From Candidatus Ornithomonoglobus intestinigallinarum (GTDB taxonomy: Bacteria > Bacillota > Clostridia > UBA1381), in assembly GCA_018715365.1 (NCBI GenBank), contig DVLU01000054.1:1-52411 (forward strand): a stretch of DNA of 52,411 bases. The letters run 5' to 3'. Every line of letters begins with the position of its first letter. Positions within the stretch are counted from its first letter, which is position 1. Position numbers and translations under genes: made by a program. This document shows positions 34,259 to 42,696 of the stretch, one piece after another. The notes beneath the pieces were generated by a model. It was not told where the DNA came from. It saw nothing but the letters and a program-made list of their open reading frames with translations, and searched no databases.

Positions 34259-34696
34259 CTAAAGCTCCAGCGCGACAGTCACGGGCCCGTCGTTTATAAG
34301 CGACACCTTCATATCGGCGCCGAAAATGCCCGTTTCAACCTTAAGCCCGCTGTCTTTTAGAATTTCCGTAAATTTATTGTACAGCTCCTCGGCGCGCCCC
34401 GGCTCCATTGCGCCGTCAAACGACGGGCGCGTCCCCTTCCTGCAGCTCCAGTAAAGCGTGAACTGAGATACCACAAGCAGCCCGCCGCCGATGTCCTTTA
34501 CGCTTAAATTTATTTTATCGTTTTCATCCGAAAAAACGCGCAGCCTAATTATTTTCTGCGCCATTTTTTCAAGCACGTCCTCCGAATCGTCCCTGCCGAA
34601 CCCGACAAGAACGAGCAGGCCGTCGTCTATCGCGCCCGCAACGCTGCCGTCAACGGCAACGCTTGCGCCGCTTACGCGCTGAAGCACTGCTCTCAT
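34259..34696 (-). CDS. dtd: D-aminoacyl-tRNA deacylase
   Basis: A 145-residue proofreading enzyme that releases D-amino acids from tRNA. MRAVLQRVSGASVAVDG, SQFTLY (77-82) and the C-terminal NDGPVTVALEL (Gly-cisPro motif at 137-138) are diagnostic. The segment after SQFTLY reads WSCRKGTRPSF, where ADTRKGRRPSF is more usual. It is 40 bp downstream of the ABC-F gene. A D-amino acid-editing enzyme fits a genome with active D-Ala metabolism, but the family is universal in bacteria. Confidence 0.95.
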   Translation of the reverse strand: MRAVLQRVSGASVAVDGSVAGAIDDGLLVLVGFGRDDSEDVLEKMAQKIIRLRVFSDENDKINLSVKDIGGGLLVVSQFTLYWSCRKGTRPSFDGAMEPGRAEELYNKFTEILKDSGLKVETGIFGADMKVSLINDGPVTVALEL

Positions 34697-34736
34697 ATTT
34701 TATCCTGTCCTTTCGTATACAAAAATATCAAAAGCG

Positions 34737-36653
34737 CTAAAGCTCAACACCGAGCTCCTCGGCCGCCGCCTGAAGGCTCTCCCACGCTTCATAAAGCTTT
34801 TCGAGCGTTTCGTTTTCATCATTGAGCTTTTCCGAAAGCTCTGTTATCCTTTCATAATCGGACGAGAGCGACGGGTCGGCAAGCTGCGTTTCAAGCTCCG
34901 ATATGCGCTCCTCCGTTTCCGCGATTTCCTTTTCCGTCTTTTTCAGGTCGTTTGCGGCTTTCCTCTTTTCCGCTTCAAGCCGCTTCTGCTCCTTATAATC
35001 CGCCGCGCCGGACGACGCTTTCTTTTCCTCCGGCTTTTCGGCGTTCTGCGCAAGCGCCTTTAAATAATCGTCATAGCCGCCGTTAAAGCTTTTTAAGCCC
35101 TCCGGCGTAAGATAAAGCACGCGGTCGGCCGTTTTGTTTATAAAATAACGGTCGTGCGACACCATAAGCATAGTCCCGTCATAGCCCGAGAGCGCCTTTT
35201 CGAGCGCTTCGCGCGACTTTATGTCAAGATGGTTCGTCGGCTCGTCCATGATCAGCAAATTTGTCTTTTTAAGCATAAGCTTAACAAGCTCCACCCGCGC
35301 ACGCTCGCCGCCCGACAGCTTTTTTATCTCCTTGAACACGTCCTCGCCGCGGAACAGGAACGATGCAAGAGCGTTTCTTATCTCCGTCTGCGTAAGCGCC
35401 GGGTAATCGTCGTATATTTCATCGAATATCGTTTTATCCATCGACAGGTTTTCCTGTATCTGGTCGTAATAGCCTGTCAGGATATTTGCGCCTATGCGGC
35501 ATGAGCCCTCCGACGGCTCATACATGCCCATTATGATTTTTAAAAGCGTTGTTTTTCCGCAGCCGTTCGGGCCCAATATAAAAACCTTCTCGCCTTTTTT
35601 TATGAGCATATCGGCATGAGAAAAAATCCGCCTGCCGCCGAAGCTCATACCGAGATTTTCCGTCATAACAACGTCGTTTCCGCCGCCGCTTACCGCCTTA
35701 AACTCAAAGTGCATTTCATCTTCGGCGCTTACCGGCTCAACAAGCTCCTTCGCAAGCTTTTCTATAACCTTCATTTTGCTTTCCGCCGTGCGTATGTTGC
35801 GCTCGCGGTTCCAGCGGCGCTGCTGTTCGACTATGCCCTCAAGCCGCTCTATCTCACGCTTCGTGTTTTCGTAATTGCGCTCCTCCGTTTTTTTGTCTAT
35901 CTCGCGCTGAACGGCATATGCGCTGTAATTTCCGTTAAACGTCCTTAAACGTCCGGCTTCAAGCTCAAACGTCCTGTTTGTTACGCGGTCAAGGAAATAC
36001 CTGTCGTGCGAAATAACGATAAACGCACCCTTATAGCTCTGCAAAAAGCTCTCGAGCCACTCGACGCTTTCTATATCAAGATGGTTTGTCGGCTCGTCGA
36101 GCAGCAGCAGATTTGAGCTGCCGAGCAATATTTTGCCAAGCTCCACACGTGTTTTCTGCCCGCCGGAAAGCTTGCCGACGTCAAGCGAAAACTGCTCCTC
36201 CGAAAAGCCGAGCCCCAAAAGCACGCCGCGTATGCGGCTTTTGTAATAAAAGCCGTCAAGCTCCGAGAACTTATCCTGAAGCGCCGTCTGGCGGTCGATA
36301 AGGCTTTTCAAATCACCGTTTTTGTTTTCTATGTCAAAGCGGATATCGTCAAGCTCGCGTTCGATTTCGCGCACCTCGCCGAACACCTTGAGCATTTCCT
36401 CCCATATGGTGCAGCCGCTCTCGGCGCACGCGTACTGCTCGAGATAGCCTATGTTAAGCTCTTTGCTCTTGAATATTTCGCCGCCGTCAAAATCGGTTTC
36501 GCCGTTTATTATTTTAAACAGCGTTGATTTGCCCGCGCCGTTTACGCCGACAAAGCCTATTTTATCCGACGAATCAACATTAAAAGAAACGCCGTCAAAC
36601 AGCGTTTCATCGAGAAACATTTTTTTAATATTGCTTGCTGTGAGTAATATCAT
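34737..36653 (-). CDS. ABC-F family ATPase (YdiF/Uup-like)
   Basis: A 638-residue protein with two ABC domains and no membrane segment. The first Walker A is GVNGAGKS (36-43), with signature LSGGQKTRVELGK and LLLLDEPTNHLDIESVEWLE. The inter-domain linker (about 240-315) is highly charged. The second domain has GPNGCGKTT, LSGGERARVELVK and LLIMDEPTNHLDIKSREALE. A C-terminal coiled coil (about 530-630) with many Lys/Glu points to the YdiF/Uup group. ABC-F proteins act on ribosomes; a resistance role is not implied. The ATG at 36653 has AGGTGA at about 7 nt. Confidence 0.94.
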   Translation of the reverse strand: MILLTASNIKKMFLDETLFDGVSFNVDSSDKIGFVGVNGAGKSTLFKIINGETDFDGGEIFKSKELNIGYLEQYACAESGCTIWEEMLKVFGEVREIERELDDIRFDIENKNGDLKSLIDRQTALQDKFSELDGFYYKSRIRGVLLGLGFSEEQFSLDVGKLSGGQKTRVELGKILLGSSNLLLLDEPTNHLDIESVEWLESFLQSYKGAFIVISHDRYFLDRVTNRTFELEAGRLRTFNGNYSAYAVQREIDKKTEERNYENTKREIERLEGIVEQQRRWNRERNIRTAESKMKVIEKLAKELVEPVSAEDEMHFEFKAVSGGGNDVVMTENLGMSFGGRRIFSHADMLIKKGEKVFILGPNGCGKTTLLKIIMGMYEPSEGSCRIGANILTGYYDQIQENLSMDKTIFDEIYDDYPALTQTEIRNALASFLFRGEDVFKEIKKLSGGERARVELVKLMLKKTNLLIMDEPTNHLDIKSREALEKALSGYDGTMLMVSHDRYFINKTADRVLYLTPEGLKSFNGGYDDYLKALAQNAEKPEEKKASSGAADYKEQKRLEAEKRKAANDLKKTEKEIAETEERISELETQLADPSLSSDYERITELSEKLNDENETLEKLYEAWESLQAAAEELGVEL

Positions 36654-36680
36654 GCTTTATCACCTGTTGGTTATTGTGTG

Positions 36681-36742
36681 CGGGCGTCCGCGCCCGAAAA
36701 AGCAAGCGGCGCTTTCTGCGGGGGATAAAACCCCCGCTTTTT
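36681..36742. repeat. GC-rich hairpins between the SLH-glucosaminidase and ABC-F genes
   Basis: CGGGCG-TCCG-CGCCCG (36681-36696) and GCGGGGG-ATAAAA-CCCCCGC (36718-36737), the latter followed by T5 on the plus strand. The T-run orientation is wrong for ending the minus-strand SLH transcript, so their role is uncertain. Confidence 0.5.
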
Positions 36743-36751
36743 CCGCAGCTT

Positions 36752-37948
36752 TTAAAATTCCGACATCGGGATTAAGCAGCCCGTTAATATCTTCTGCGCA
36801 TATTCGGGGTCGGGACACCATTTGCCGCTCAGCTCCTCAAGCGTGCGTACCGTTCCCGCCCAGCTCATGCTCTTTACCGACTTATATCTGCCGTGCGGTT
36901 CGCCTACCGGTTCGACGCCAACATACGCTGCCATATGGTTAAAATGCGCCCTTACGCCCTCCTCCGGCGTTGCAAAGCTTTCGTGCGCGTCCTTTGCGTC
37001 GTCGTTTCTGCCGTAGACCTTAATGCCCGCCCAGTTGTTCATATCCTCCGAAACAACGCCCGTATACGTGCCGTAGCCCGTTTCAAGCGCCGCCTGCGCG
37101 TACAGCACCTCGGGGCGTATGCCCGTTATGCTGCCGTAATACCAATACGTCGGCGCAATATTTATAAACTTATCCGTTGCGCCGCGGCTTCTCGCCCATG
37201 CCTGCGCCTGCTCAACGCTTATCTGCGCTTCGCCGAGGATATTTGTCGAGCCGGTAAATTCCGTCTGCGCGCTGCCCGTATTATCGGAAGGCGATGCTGT
37301 GGGAGCGGCCGTCGGCGCGGCTGTCGGCGCTGACGTCGGGGCAGGCGTGGATAACGACTGCGCCTTTTCAGCCGCACGGCTTATTATGGTGCACGCCTCC
37401 GCTCTTGTGAGATATGCCTTTGGCCTGAAATTGCCGTTTGATCCCGTTATTATACCGTCGGCAACGGCTCTTGAAACGTAACCTCTGTAATCGTAATCTA
37501 TCTTCGACGCGTCCGAAAATACCGAATGGAGCATATTGTCGTAATCCGATGAATAACCGAGCACCGAGCCTATAAGCGCCGTAAATTCCTCGCGCATTAT
37601 ATCATCTCCGCCGTTAAACGACGTTTCCTTCTTCGGCATATACGGCTCCACCGCGTTTATATACTCGTAATCCCATGATGCGCTGTCTGTGTCGTCATAC
37701 GAATTTGAGCCTGTGTCCGCAAGGCCGAATGCCGATGCGACCATTTTTGCCGCCTGCGACCTTGTCAGCCTGTCCTCGAGCATAAGATCGCCGCCGTCGC
37801 CTGTTAATATATTGTTCTGCGTGCAGAACTCAACGCCCGTTATTGCCCACGGATACTGCGCGCGCCAATCGGTTGTACGCGCAAAAACGGTAACAGCCGC
37901 CGAACCGGCAAATGCCGAAAGCAGTATAAGAGATATTATTTTCTTCAT
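36752..37948 (-). CDS. Secreted SLH-domain glucosaminidase (cell wall hydrolase)
   Basis: A 398-residue exported protein. A signal peptide (about 1-24) is followed by three S-layer homology repeats (about 26-78, 79-130 and 132-192, including LTRSQAAKMV and LTRAEACTII). Next is a Pro/Thr/Ala linker (PTSAPTAAPTAAPTASPS) and a C-terminal glucosaminidase domain (about 225-398) with LYAQAALETGYGTYTG (likely catalytic Glu) and NNWAGIK. It probably binds secondary wall polymer by the SLH repeats and cuts glycan strands. An in-frame TTG two codons upstream (37954) has a better-spaced AAAGGA (6 nt), so the start may be there. Confidence 0.92.
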   Translation of the reverse strand: MKKIISLILLSAFAGSAAVTVFARTTDWRAQYPWAITGVEFCTQNNILTGDGGDLMLEDRLTRSQAAKMVASAFGLADTGSNSYDDTDSASWDYEYINAVEPYMPKKETSFNGGDDIMREEFTALIGSVLGYSSDYDNMLHSVFSDASKIDYDYRGYVSRAVADGIITGSNGNFRPKAYLTRAEACTIISRAAEKAQSLSTPAPTSAPTAAPTAAPTASPSDNTGSAQTEFTGSTNILGEAQISVEQAQAWARSRGATDKFINIAPTYWYYGSITGIRPEVLYAQAALETGYGTYTGVVSEDMNNWAGIKVYGRNDDAKDAHESFATPEEGVRAHFNHMAAYVGVEPVGEPHGRYKSVKSMSWAGTVRTLEELSGKWCPDPEYAQKILTGCLIPMSEF

Positions 37949-38101
37949 TAACAATCGAAATCCTTTCCAATATTAAAACTATTAAAACCGTATCTGTAAT
38001 TTTACGGTATCGATAATATTTGTGATACTTATGTATTTTATATATCTCGGTGTTCCGCGCATTTTTCGCATTTTTTTAACACGGAAACTCCGCTACCATA
38101 C

Positions 38102-38130
38102 ATTATACACGTTCTTCGGAAAAAAATCAA
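38102..38130 (-). promoter_or_regulatory. Promoter of the SLH-glucosaminidase gene
   Basis: On the minus strand TTGATT (38125-38130), 17 nt, TATAAT (38102-38107). It gives a 5' leader of about 145 nt. Confidence 0.7.
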
Positions 38131-38218
38131 GAGTTTTTTACAAAAAAATTTCTCGGATGTTACAATCAGATTACATAAATTTAAAATAATCGGAAGCACC
38201 GCCGCCCGAGCGGGGGGC

Positions 38219-38238
38219 GCGGGGGCAGCGGCCCCCGC
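38219..38238. repeat. GC-rich hairpin downstream of the 102-residue protein gene
   Basis: GCGGGGGC-AGCG-GCCCCCGC, an 8-bp perfect stem followed by A6 on the plus strand, embedded in a G/C run (38205-38238) within AT-rich DNA. On the minus strand the T-run precedes the stem, so it is not a classical terminator for the adjacent gene. Confidence 0.55.
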
Positions 38239-38244
38239 AAAAAA

Positions 38245-38553
38245 TCACTGTTCGCTGTCCATTCTCAGCGCATCGTTAAGCCACCATTCGCCTATATCGA
38301 GCGCATGATAAAGATCCGTGCGCTCCGCACGGCGGTATACCTGACCTTCGCCTATCTTGCCCTCCGTGTTGTCTATGAGCTGTATGCGCACCTTTGACGT
38401 GCGCTCAAGCTGATCATTGTATTTCTCCTTCTCCTGAAGGTCGAGCGCAAGAATATATTTATCCTCGAGGTTCCCGTAATATATCCTGTCGCCGACACGG
38501 TAAAGTGGCTTGCCCCTGTAGGTCATCGTCTTTTTCTTTTTTGCCGCTGCCAT
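38245..38553 (-). CDS. Small conserved-looking protein of unknown function
   Basis: A 102-residue soluble protein. A lysine cluster (MAAAKKKKTMTYRGKPLYR) is followed by RVGDRIYYGNLEDKYILAL, a strand-rich middle and the C-terminal LYHALDIGEWWLNDAL. The pattern suggests a small beta-barrel-like fold ending in a helix. I have the impression of related Clostridial proteins but can name no family or function. ATG 38553 has AGGAG at 9 nt. It has its own promoter inside the end of the RseC-like gene. Confidence 0.8.
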   Translation of the reverse strand: MAAAKKKKTMTYRGKPLYRVGDRIYYGNLEDKYILALDLQEKEKYNDQLERTSKVRIQLIDNTEGKIGEGQVYRRAERTDLYHALDIGEWWLNDALRMDSEQ

Positions 38554-38642
38554 ATATCAACTCTCCTCTCATTATGTCCCTTATTTCTAATATTTTGTTC
38601 CTTTATTATAAATTATCCGCAGCCTTCGGTCTGTGAACATAT

Positions 38643-38671
38643 ATTATATCACATCTCAATAACTTTTTCAA
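38643..38671 (-). promoter_or_regulatory. Promoter of the 102-residue protein gene
   Basis: On the minus strand TTGAAA (38666-38671), 17 nt, TATAAT (38643-38648). It lies across the 3' end of the RseC-like gene. The extended -10 reads TGTGATATAATAT (38641-38653), one base different from the 13-mer of the eda, rsmH and LTA-synthase promoters. Confidence 0.7.
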
Positions 38672-39053
38672 TAACCGGAACATATTTATTTGCATTTTTT
38701 CTTCCGAATATGCTTACGCCGGCATAAGCCGCCGCCGTTGCAGCAAGAGCGATAAGCACGGCCGGCGGTTCGCTGCCCGTTGCCGCGTTTGCCGCCGCAT
38801 AGCATATTATAAAAACGGCAAGCGGCATAACGTACACCCATGCCGCCGCGCCCAGCACCTTTGACGAGCCCATTTCAAGCTCGACAACATCGCCCGCCTT
38901 CGCGCCTATTTTATTTTTTGCCGTAACAACCATTTCCCTGCCGGCGCAGTTAAGCCCGCACGAAGCGCAGTTATCGCCGCATGAAGAGCTTCGCCTTACC
39001 CTGACGCTTGCGCTGCCGCCGCTTGTGCTTTCAACGGTCCCAGTTTGTTTCAT
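38649..39053 (-). CDS. SoxR-reducing system protein RseC family
   Basis: A 134-residue membrane protein. The N-terminal soluble part carries a cysteine cluster SSCGDNCASCGLNC (about 23-36), a probable metal or Fe-S ligand set. Two hydrophobic helices follow (about 67-88 and 97-115), then a short basic tail. This is the RseC/MucC architecture. In Proteobacteria RseC works with Rnf-like complexes on SoxR; no such genes are seen here. The ATG overlaps the recN stop codon as ATGA, so translation is coupled. It is the last gene of nadK-argR-recN-rseC. Confidence 0.88.
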   Translation of the reverse strand: MKQTGTVESTSGGSASVRVRRSSSCGDNCASCGLNCAGREMVVTAKNKIGAKAGDVVELEMGSSKVLGAAAWVYVMPLAVFIICYAAANAATGSEPPAVLIALAATAAAYAGVSIFGRKNANKYVPVIEKVIEM

Positions 39054-40711
39054 TTTCGTCCGAGCAGCTCCTTTGCGTGGTTTATTGCCGTTTCCGTTAT
39101 ATCGCCGCCGTCTATTATCCTTGCAAGCTCCGTAACGCGTTCCTCCGGCGAAAGCCTTTTAAGCGTTGTTGACGCCATTTCGCCGTCCGTATTCTTCTCG
39201 ATAAGATAGTGGCTGTCAGCCGCGGCCGTAAGCTGCGGCAAATGCGTTATACATATAACCTGCTTCGTTTTTCCTATAAGCGCAAGCTTGTTTGCTATTT
39301 TAAGCGCCGTTGCGCCGGAAACGCCGGTGTCTATTTCGTCAAATATAAGCGTATCAACGCTGTCCGTTTCGGCAAGGATCGATTTTATCGCAAGCATAAC
39401 TCTCGAAAGCTCGCCGCCGGACGCTATTTTAACAAGCGGCTTCAGCGGTTCGCCGGGGTTTGTGCTTATCATAAATTCCGTTCTGTCCGCGCCGTTTTCG
39501 CGGTATTCACCCGCCGGCTCAACAACGACGCAGAATTTTGATTTGTCCATATTAAGCTCATGAAGCGCCGCTTCTATTTTTCCCTCAAGCGTTTCTGCGG
39601 CCGCCGCACGCTTTTTTGAAAGGCGTTCCGCCGCCGCGGCAAGCTCCTTTTGAGCGGCGGAGAGCTCGCCGCGCAGCTTTTCCGCAAGCTCGCCGCTCAT
39701 GTTTATTTTGTCAAGCTCCTCCCGGGCGCGTGCGCCGAACGCGTTTATTTCGGGTATCGTTCTGCCGTATTTGCGCTTCAGCTTCGATATTAAATCAAGA
39801 CGCTCCTCCGTTTCGTCGAGCGTTTCCTCGTCAAAGTCTATCGTGCCGGCAAACGACGAAAGCTCGTGAGCGCTGTCCTCGATCGAGTACATCGCGTTCT
39901 GCACCGCCTCATATACGCCCCTAAGCTCGTCGCTCAAATCAGCCACTCCCGAGAGCGCGTCCGCGGCTATGCTCAATCCGTCGTATGCCGACGGCGCGTC
40001 GCCGTTATCATACAGGTTTGCATACGCTTCGTTCACGGAGCTTGATATGCGTTCCGCATTGCGGCACATTTCGCGCAGTTTTAAAAGCTCCTCCTCCTCG
40101 CCGTCCGTAAGCGACGCCGAGGTTATTTCCTTTATCTGATATTCAAGCAGGTCAATGCGCTGCATTTTTTCACGCTCGTCCGTTTCAAGGCTTTTCAATT
40201 CCCTTCGGATTTCGCGGCACCTTTTATAAACGGCGCGGTACGCTTCAAGCTCCGCGTCGGTTTTGCCGTAGCCGTCAAGAAACAGCATATGCTTCGACGG
40301 CGTAAGCAGCGCCTGGTTATCGTGCTGACCGTGGATATTTATAAGGCAGTCGGCGATCTCGCGCAAAAGCGACAGCGTAACGGCGGCGCCGTTTATGCGC
40401 GCCGTGCTTTTCCCTTCGCTTGTCAGCGTGCGGCGGATTATTATTTCATCGTCCTCGCAGTCTATATCGTTTTCCTCAAGCAGTTCCCTTGTGCGCGCGT
40501 TTATATCAAACACCGCCTGCACCGACGCTTTTTCCGTTCCGTAGCGGACGAGCTCCTTGCTTGCGCGCTCTCCGAGAATCATATTTATGGAATCTATTAT
40601 TATCGATTTTCCCGCGCCCGTTTCGCCCGTGAGAACGTTAAGGCCGCCGTCAAGCTCCACCTCGAGCGCATCTATAACCGCTATATTTTTTATGCTAAGG
40701 TTTGTCAACAT
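39050..40711 (-). CDS. recN: DNA repair protein RecN
   Basis: A 553-residue SMC-like ATPase acting in double-strand break repair. Walker A GETGAGKS is at 29-36 after MLTNLSIKNIAVIDALEV. A long coiled coil occupies about 150-370. The C-terminal ABC signature is KIASGGELSRVMLAIK, and Walker B is TLIFDEIDTGVSG. GLNVLTGE and CITHLPQ match RecN. I chose ATG 40711, with GAGG at about 8 nt, over an upstream ATG that adds 14 unrelated residues. It lies 10 bp after argR. Confidence 0.96.
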   Translation of the reverse strand: MLTNLSIKNIAVIDALEVELDGGLNVLTGETGAGKSIIIDSINMILGERASKELVRYGTEKASVQAVFDINARTRELLEENDIDCEDDEIIIRRTLTSEGKSTARINGAAVTLSLLREIADCLINIHGQHDNQALLTPSKHMLFLDGYGKTDAELEAYRAVYKRCREIRRELKSLETDEREKMQRIDLLEYQIKEITSASLTDGEEEELLKLREMCRNAERISSSVNEAYANLYDNGDAPSAYDGLSIAADALSGVADLSDELRGVYEAVQNAMYSIEDSAHELSSFAGTIDFDEETLDETEERLDLISKLKRKYGRTIPEINAFGARAREELDKINMSGELAEKLRGELSAAQKELAAAAERLSKKRAAAAETLEGKIEAALHELNMDKSKFCVVVEPAGEYRENGADRTEFMISTNPGEPLKPLVKIASGGELSRVMLAIKSILAETDSVDTLIFDEIDTGVSGATALKIANKLALIGKTKQVICITHLPQLTAAADSHYLIEKNTDGEMASTTLKRLSPEERVTELARIIDGGDITETAINHAKELLGRK

Positions 40712-40721
40712 ATGCCGTACC

Positions 40722-41165
40722 TCATTTAAACATACTGCGCAGCTTTTTAACAAACTGCTCCGCCCGCTCCGGGTCGTGGGCTATTATAAGTATGGTATCG
40801 TCGCCGGCTATTGAGCCGACAAAATCGGCCGACATCCTCTCGTCTATAAAAGCGCACATCGCCTGCGCCATGCCGGGATACGTTTTTATAACGACCGTGT
40901 GCATTGCGCAGCTCACTTCGATTATCGTTTCCGCAAACGAACGGACCGCCGCCTCGCTGTGACCCTTTGCCGCGGGCGGCATTGCGTATACCGACCCATC
41001 CGGCGACGGAGTTTTGATAAGCCCGAGCTCCTTTATATCGCGCGACACCGTTGCCTGCGTGACCTTTATGCCCTCTCTGTCCAGTATTTCAACAAGCTGG
41101 TCGTGCGTTTTTATAGGCTGCTCCTGTATTATTTTTGCGATCCTGCTCTGTCTTTTATACTTCAT
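40722..41165 (-). CDS. argR: Arginine repressor ArgR/AhrC
   Basis: A 147-residue transcription regulator. The N-terminal winged helix contains QATVSRDIKELGLIK (about 36-50). The C-terminal oligomerisation and arginine-binding domain has GSIAGDDTILI, with the GDD residues that bind L-arginine. AGGAGG-type ribosome binding site GGGAGGAG. It sits 21 bp after nadK and 10 bp before recN, a Firmicute-typical arrangement. Confidence 0.96.
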   Translation of the reverse strand: MKYKRQSRIAKIIQEQPIKTHDQLVEILDREGIKVTQATVSRDIKELGLIKTPSPDGSVYAMPPAAKGHSEAAVRSFAETIIEVSCAMHTVVIKTYPGMAQAMCAFIDERMSADFVGSIAGDDTILIIAHDPERAEQFVKKLRSMFK

Positions 41166-41186
41166 CTTATAACTCCTCCCGCTGTT

Positions 41187-42032
41187 TTACGATAATTTTT
41201 TCAAAACCGTATCGTAGAATGAGTAGCTTCCCGTTTTTATCATCGAAAATCTGTAGTTTGAGCGCGTTATACGCACTTCGTCGCCGGGGCGTATGCTCCC
41301 TATCACATCGCCGTCGGCCGAAACCACCGCCCCGTTATCGGGATACGCCTCGTCAAGCTTAACAACAAGCTCCTTATCGGGCGGCAGCACCGCGCTCCTT
41401 ACCGACAGCATATGCGCGCATATCGGCGTTGCAACGTACAGCTCCATCTGCGGATCGATAACAGGCCCGCCCGCCGATATTGAATAGCCCGTTGACCCTG
41501 TGGGCGTTGCTATTATAAGCCCGTCGGCCGTGTAGCGGTTTACAAGCTCGCCGTTTGTGTAGAGCTCGATTGCTATAAGCTTTGCGCCCGCGTTTTTTGA
41601 CGTTACTATATCGTTAAGCGCATGGGTGCAGACTATGCTCCTGCCGCCGCGGATAAGCTCAACGCGCATCAGCATCCGCTTTTCAACGCCGAAATCGCCC
41701 GATAACAGCTTATCGAGCGCGCCTTCTATATTGTCAAGCTCCACCTCCGTCAAAAAGCCCACCCGGCCGAGGTTTATGCCGAGCACCGGCAGGCTGCGCC
41801 TTGCACATTCGGCAGCATTCTGAAGCATCGTCCCGTCGCCGCCGAGCACTATAAGGCAGTCGGATCCGTCAAGCAGCGCCGCAAGGCTCCCGTATTCCGC
41901 GTTTATGACGCTTGTTTTGTATTTTTCCTCCAAAAGCAATTCCGCCCTGCCGTTAAGATATTCGGCTATCCTGCGCGTGTTCGCAAGACCGGCGTCCTTG
42001 CCCGCATTTGGTATCAACCCTATCTTTTTCAT
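41187..42032 (-). CDS. nadK: NAD kinase
   Basis: A 281-residue kinase phosphorylating NAD to NADP. The motif GGDGT is at 64-68. THALNDIVTSK and TPTGSTGYSISAGGPV are further family blocks. Start ATG 42032 has GGGAGAG at about 8 nt; an upstream in-frame start adds 19 unrelated residues. It is the first gene of the nadK-argR-recN-rseC operon, with its own promoter. Confidence 0.96.
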   Translation of the reverse strand: MKKIGLIPNAGKDAGLANTRRIAEYLNGRAELLLEEKYKTSVINAEYGSLAALLDGSDCLIVLGGDGTMLQNAAECARRSLPVLGINLGRVGFLTEVELDNIEGALDKLLSGDFGVEKRMLMRVELIRGGRSIVCTHALNDIVTSKNAGAKLIAIELYTNGELVNRYTADGLIIATPTGSTGYSISAGGPVIDPQMELYVATPICAHMLSVRSAVLPPDKELVVKLDEAYPDNGAVVSADGDVIGSIRPGDEVRITRSNYRFSMIKTGSYSFYDTVLKKLS

Positions 42033-42077
42033 GCTTTTCTCTCCCGTGTACGCTGCGCGATATGTATATTTATTCAC

Positions 42078-42106
42078 ATTATACACCATGACGCCGTTTT
42101 TTTCAA
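42078..42106 (-). promoter_or_regulatory. Promoter of nadK-argR-recN-rseC
   Basis: On the minus strand TTGAAA (42101-42106), 17 nt, TATAAT (42078-42083), about 45 bp before the nadK start. Confidence 0.75.
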
Positions 42107-42114
42107 GACCTTTA

Positions 42115-42143
42115 TTGATATTTTATTTTATATATGGTATAAT
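42115..42143 (+). promoter_or_regulatory. Promoter of the adenosyltransferase-nth operon
   Basis: TTGATA (42115-42120), 17 nt, TATAAT (42138-42143) with extended -10 TGG. It is back to back with the nadK promoter. Confidence 0.75.
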
Positions 42144-42183
42144 GGCTTAAACGATCCCATCATCATTTAAAGGAGCTTCATCG

Positions 42184-42678
42184 ATGATACACATAATAAC
42201 GGGCTGCGGAAAGGGCAAGACGTCGGCCGCCGCCGGCATGGCGGTACGCATGAGCGGCGCGGGCGGGCGCGTGCTTTTTGCCCAGTTTTTAAAGGGCTCG
42301 CCCTCGGGCGAAGCAAGCGTGCTTTCAAAAATAAACGGAATAAACGTTATGCGCCTTTCAAAAAACTACGGCTTTTCAAAAAACATGACCGCCGATGATA
42401 AATCGGCAGTAAAAAAGGAGCACGGCAAAATGCTTTTTGAAGCCGTTTCCGGGAAATACGATATGGTAATACTTGATGAAATTTTCCCCGCGCTGTCGCT
42501 CGGGCTTGCCGACGGGCAGCTTTTCGAAAATGCTCTCGGCGGTGGGTATGAGCTTGTTCTGACGGGGCGCGGCGCGCCCGATTATCTTTTCGAACGCGCG
42601 GATTACGTTTCCGAAATAAAAAAAATAAAACACCCGTTTGACCGCGGAATCACTGCGCGGCGCGGGATAGAATACTGA
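42184..42678 (+). CDS. ATP:cob(I)alamin adenosyltransferase-like protein (CobA/BtuR family)
   Basis: A 164-residue P-loop protein. The N-terminal TGCGKGKTSAAAG is the CobA/CobO/BtuR phosphate loop. FAQFLKG and MVILDEIFPALSLG (Walker B-like, DE) match the family, as does LVLTGRGAPDYLFERADYVSEIKKIKHPFDRGI near the C-terminus. Family members adenosylate corrinoids. It is slightly short for the family and no other corrinoid gene is nearby, so the exact substrate is inferred. AAAGGAG lies 8 nt before the ATG. nth follows after 18 bp. Confidence 0.85.
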   Translation: MIHIITGCGKGKTSAAAGMAVRMSGAGGRVLFAQFLKGSPSGEASVLSKINGINVMRLSKNYGFSKNMTADDKSAVKKEHGKMLFEAVSGKYDMVILDEIFPALSLGLADGQLFENALGGGYELVLTGRGAPDYLFERADYVSEIKKIKHPFDRGITARRGIEY

Positions 42679-42696
42679 CAGGAGGAGGCAACGGCC

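Noticed and set aside
37275..37350. Repeated PTAAPTAAPT codons as a variable-number repeat
   Set aside because: This is a normal low-complexity linker between SLH and glucosaminidase domains.
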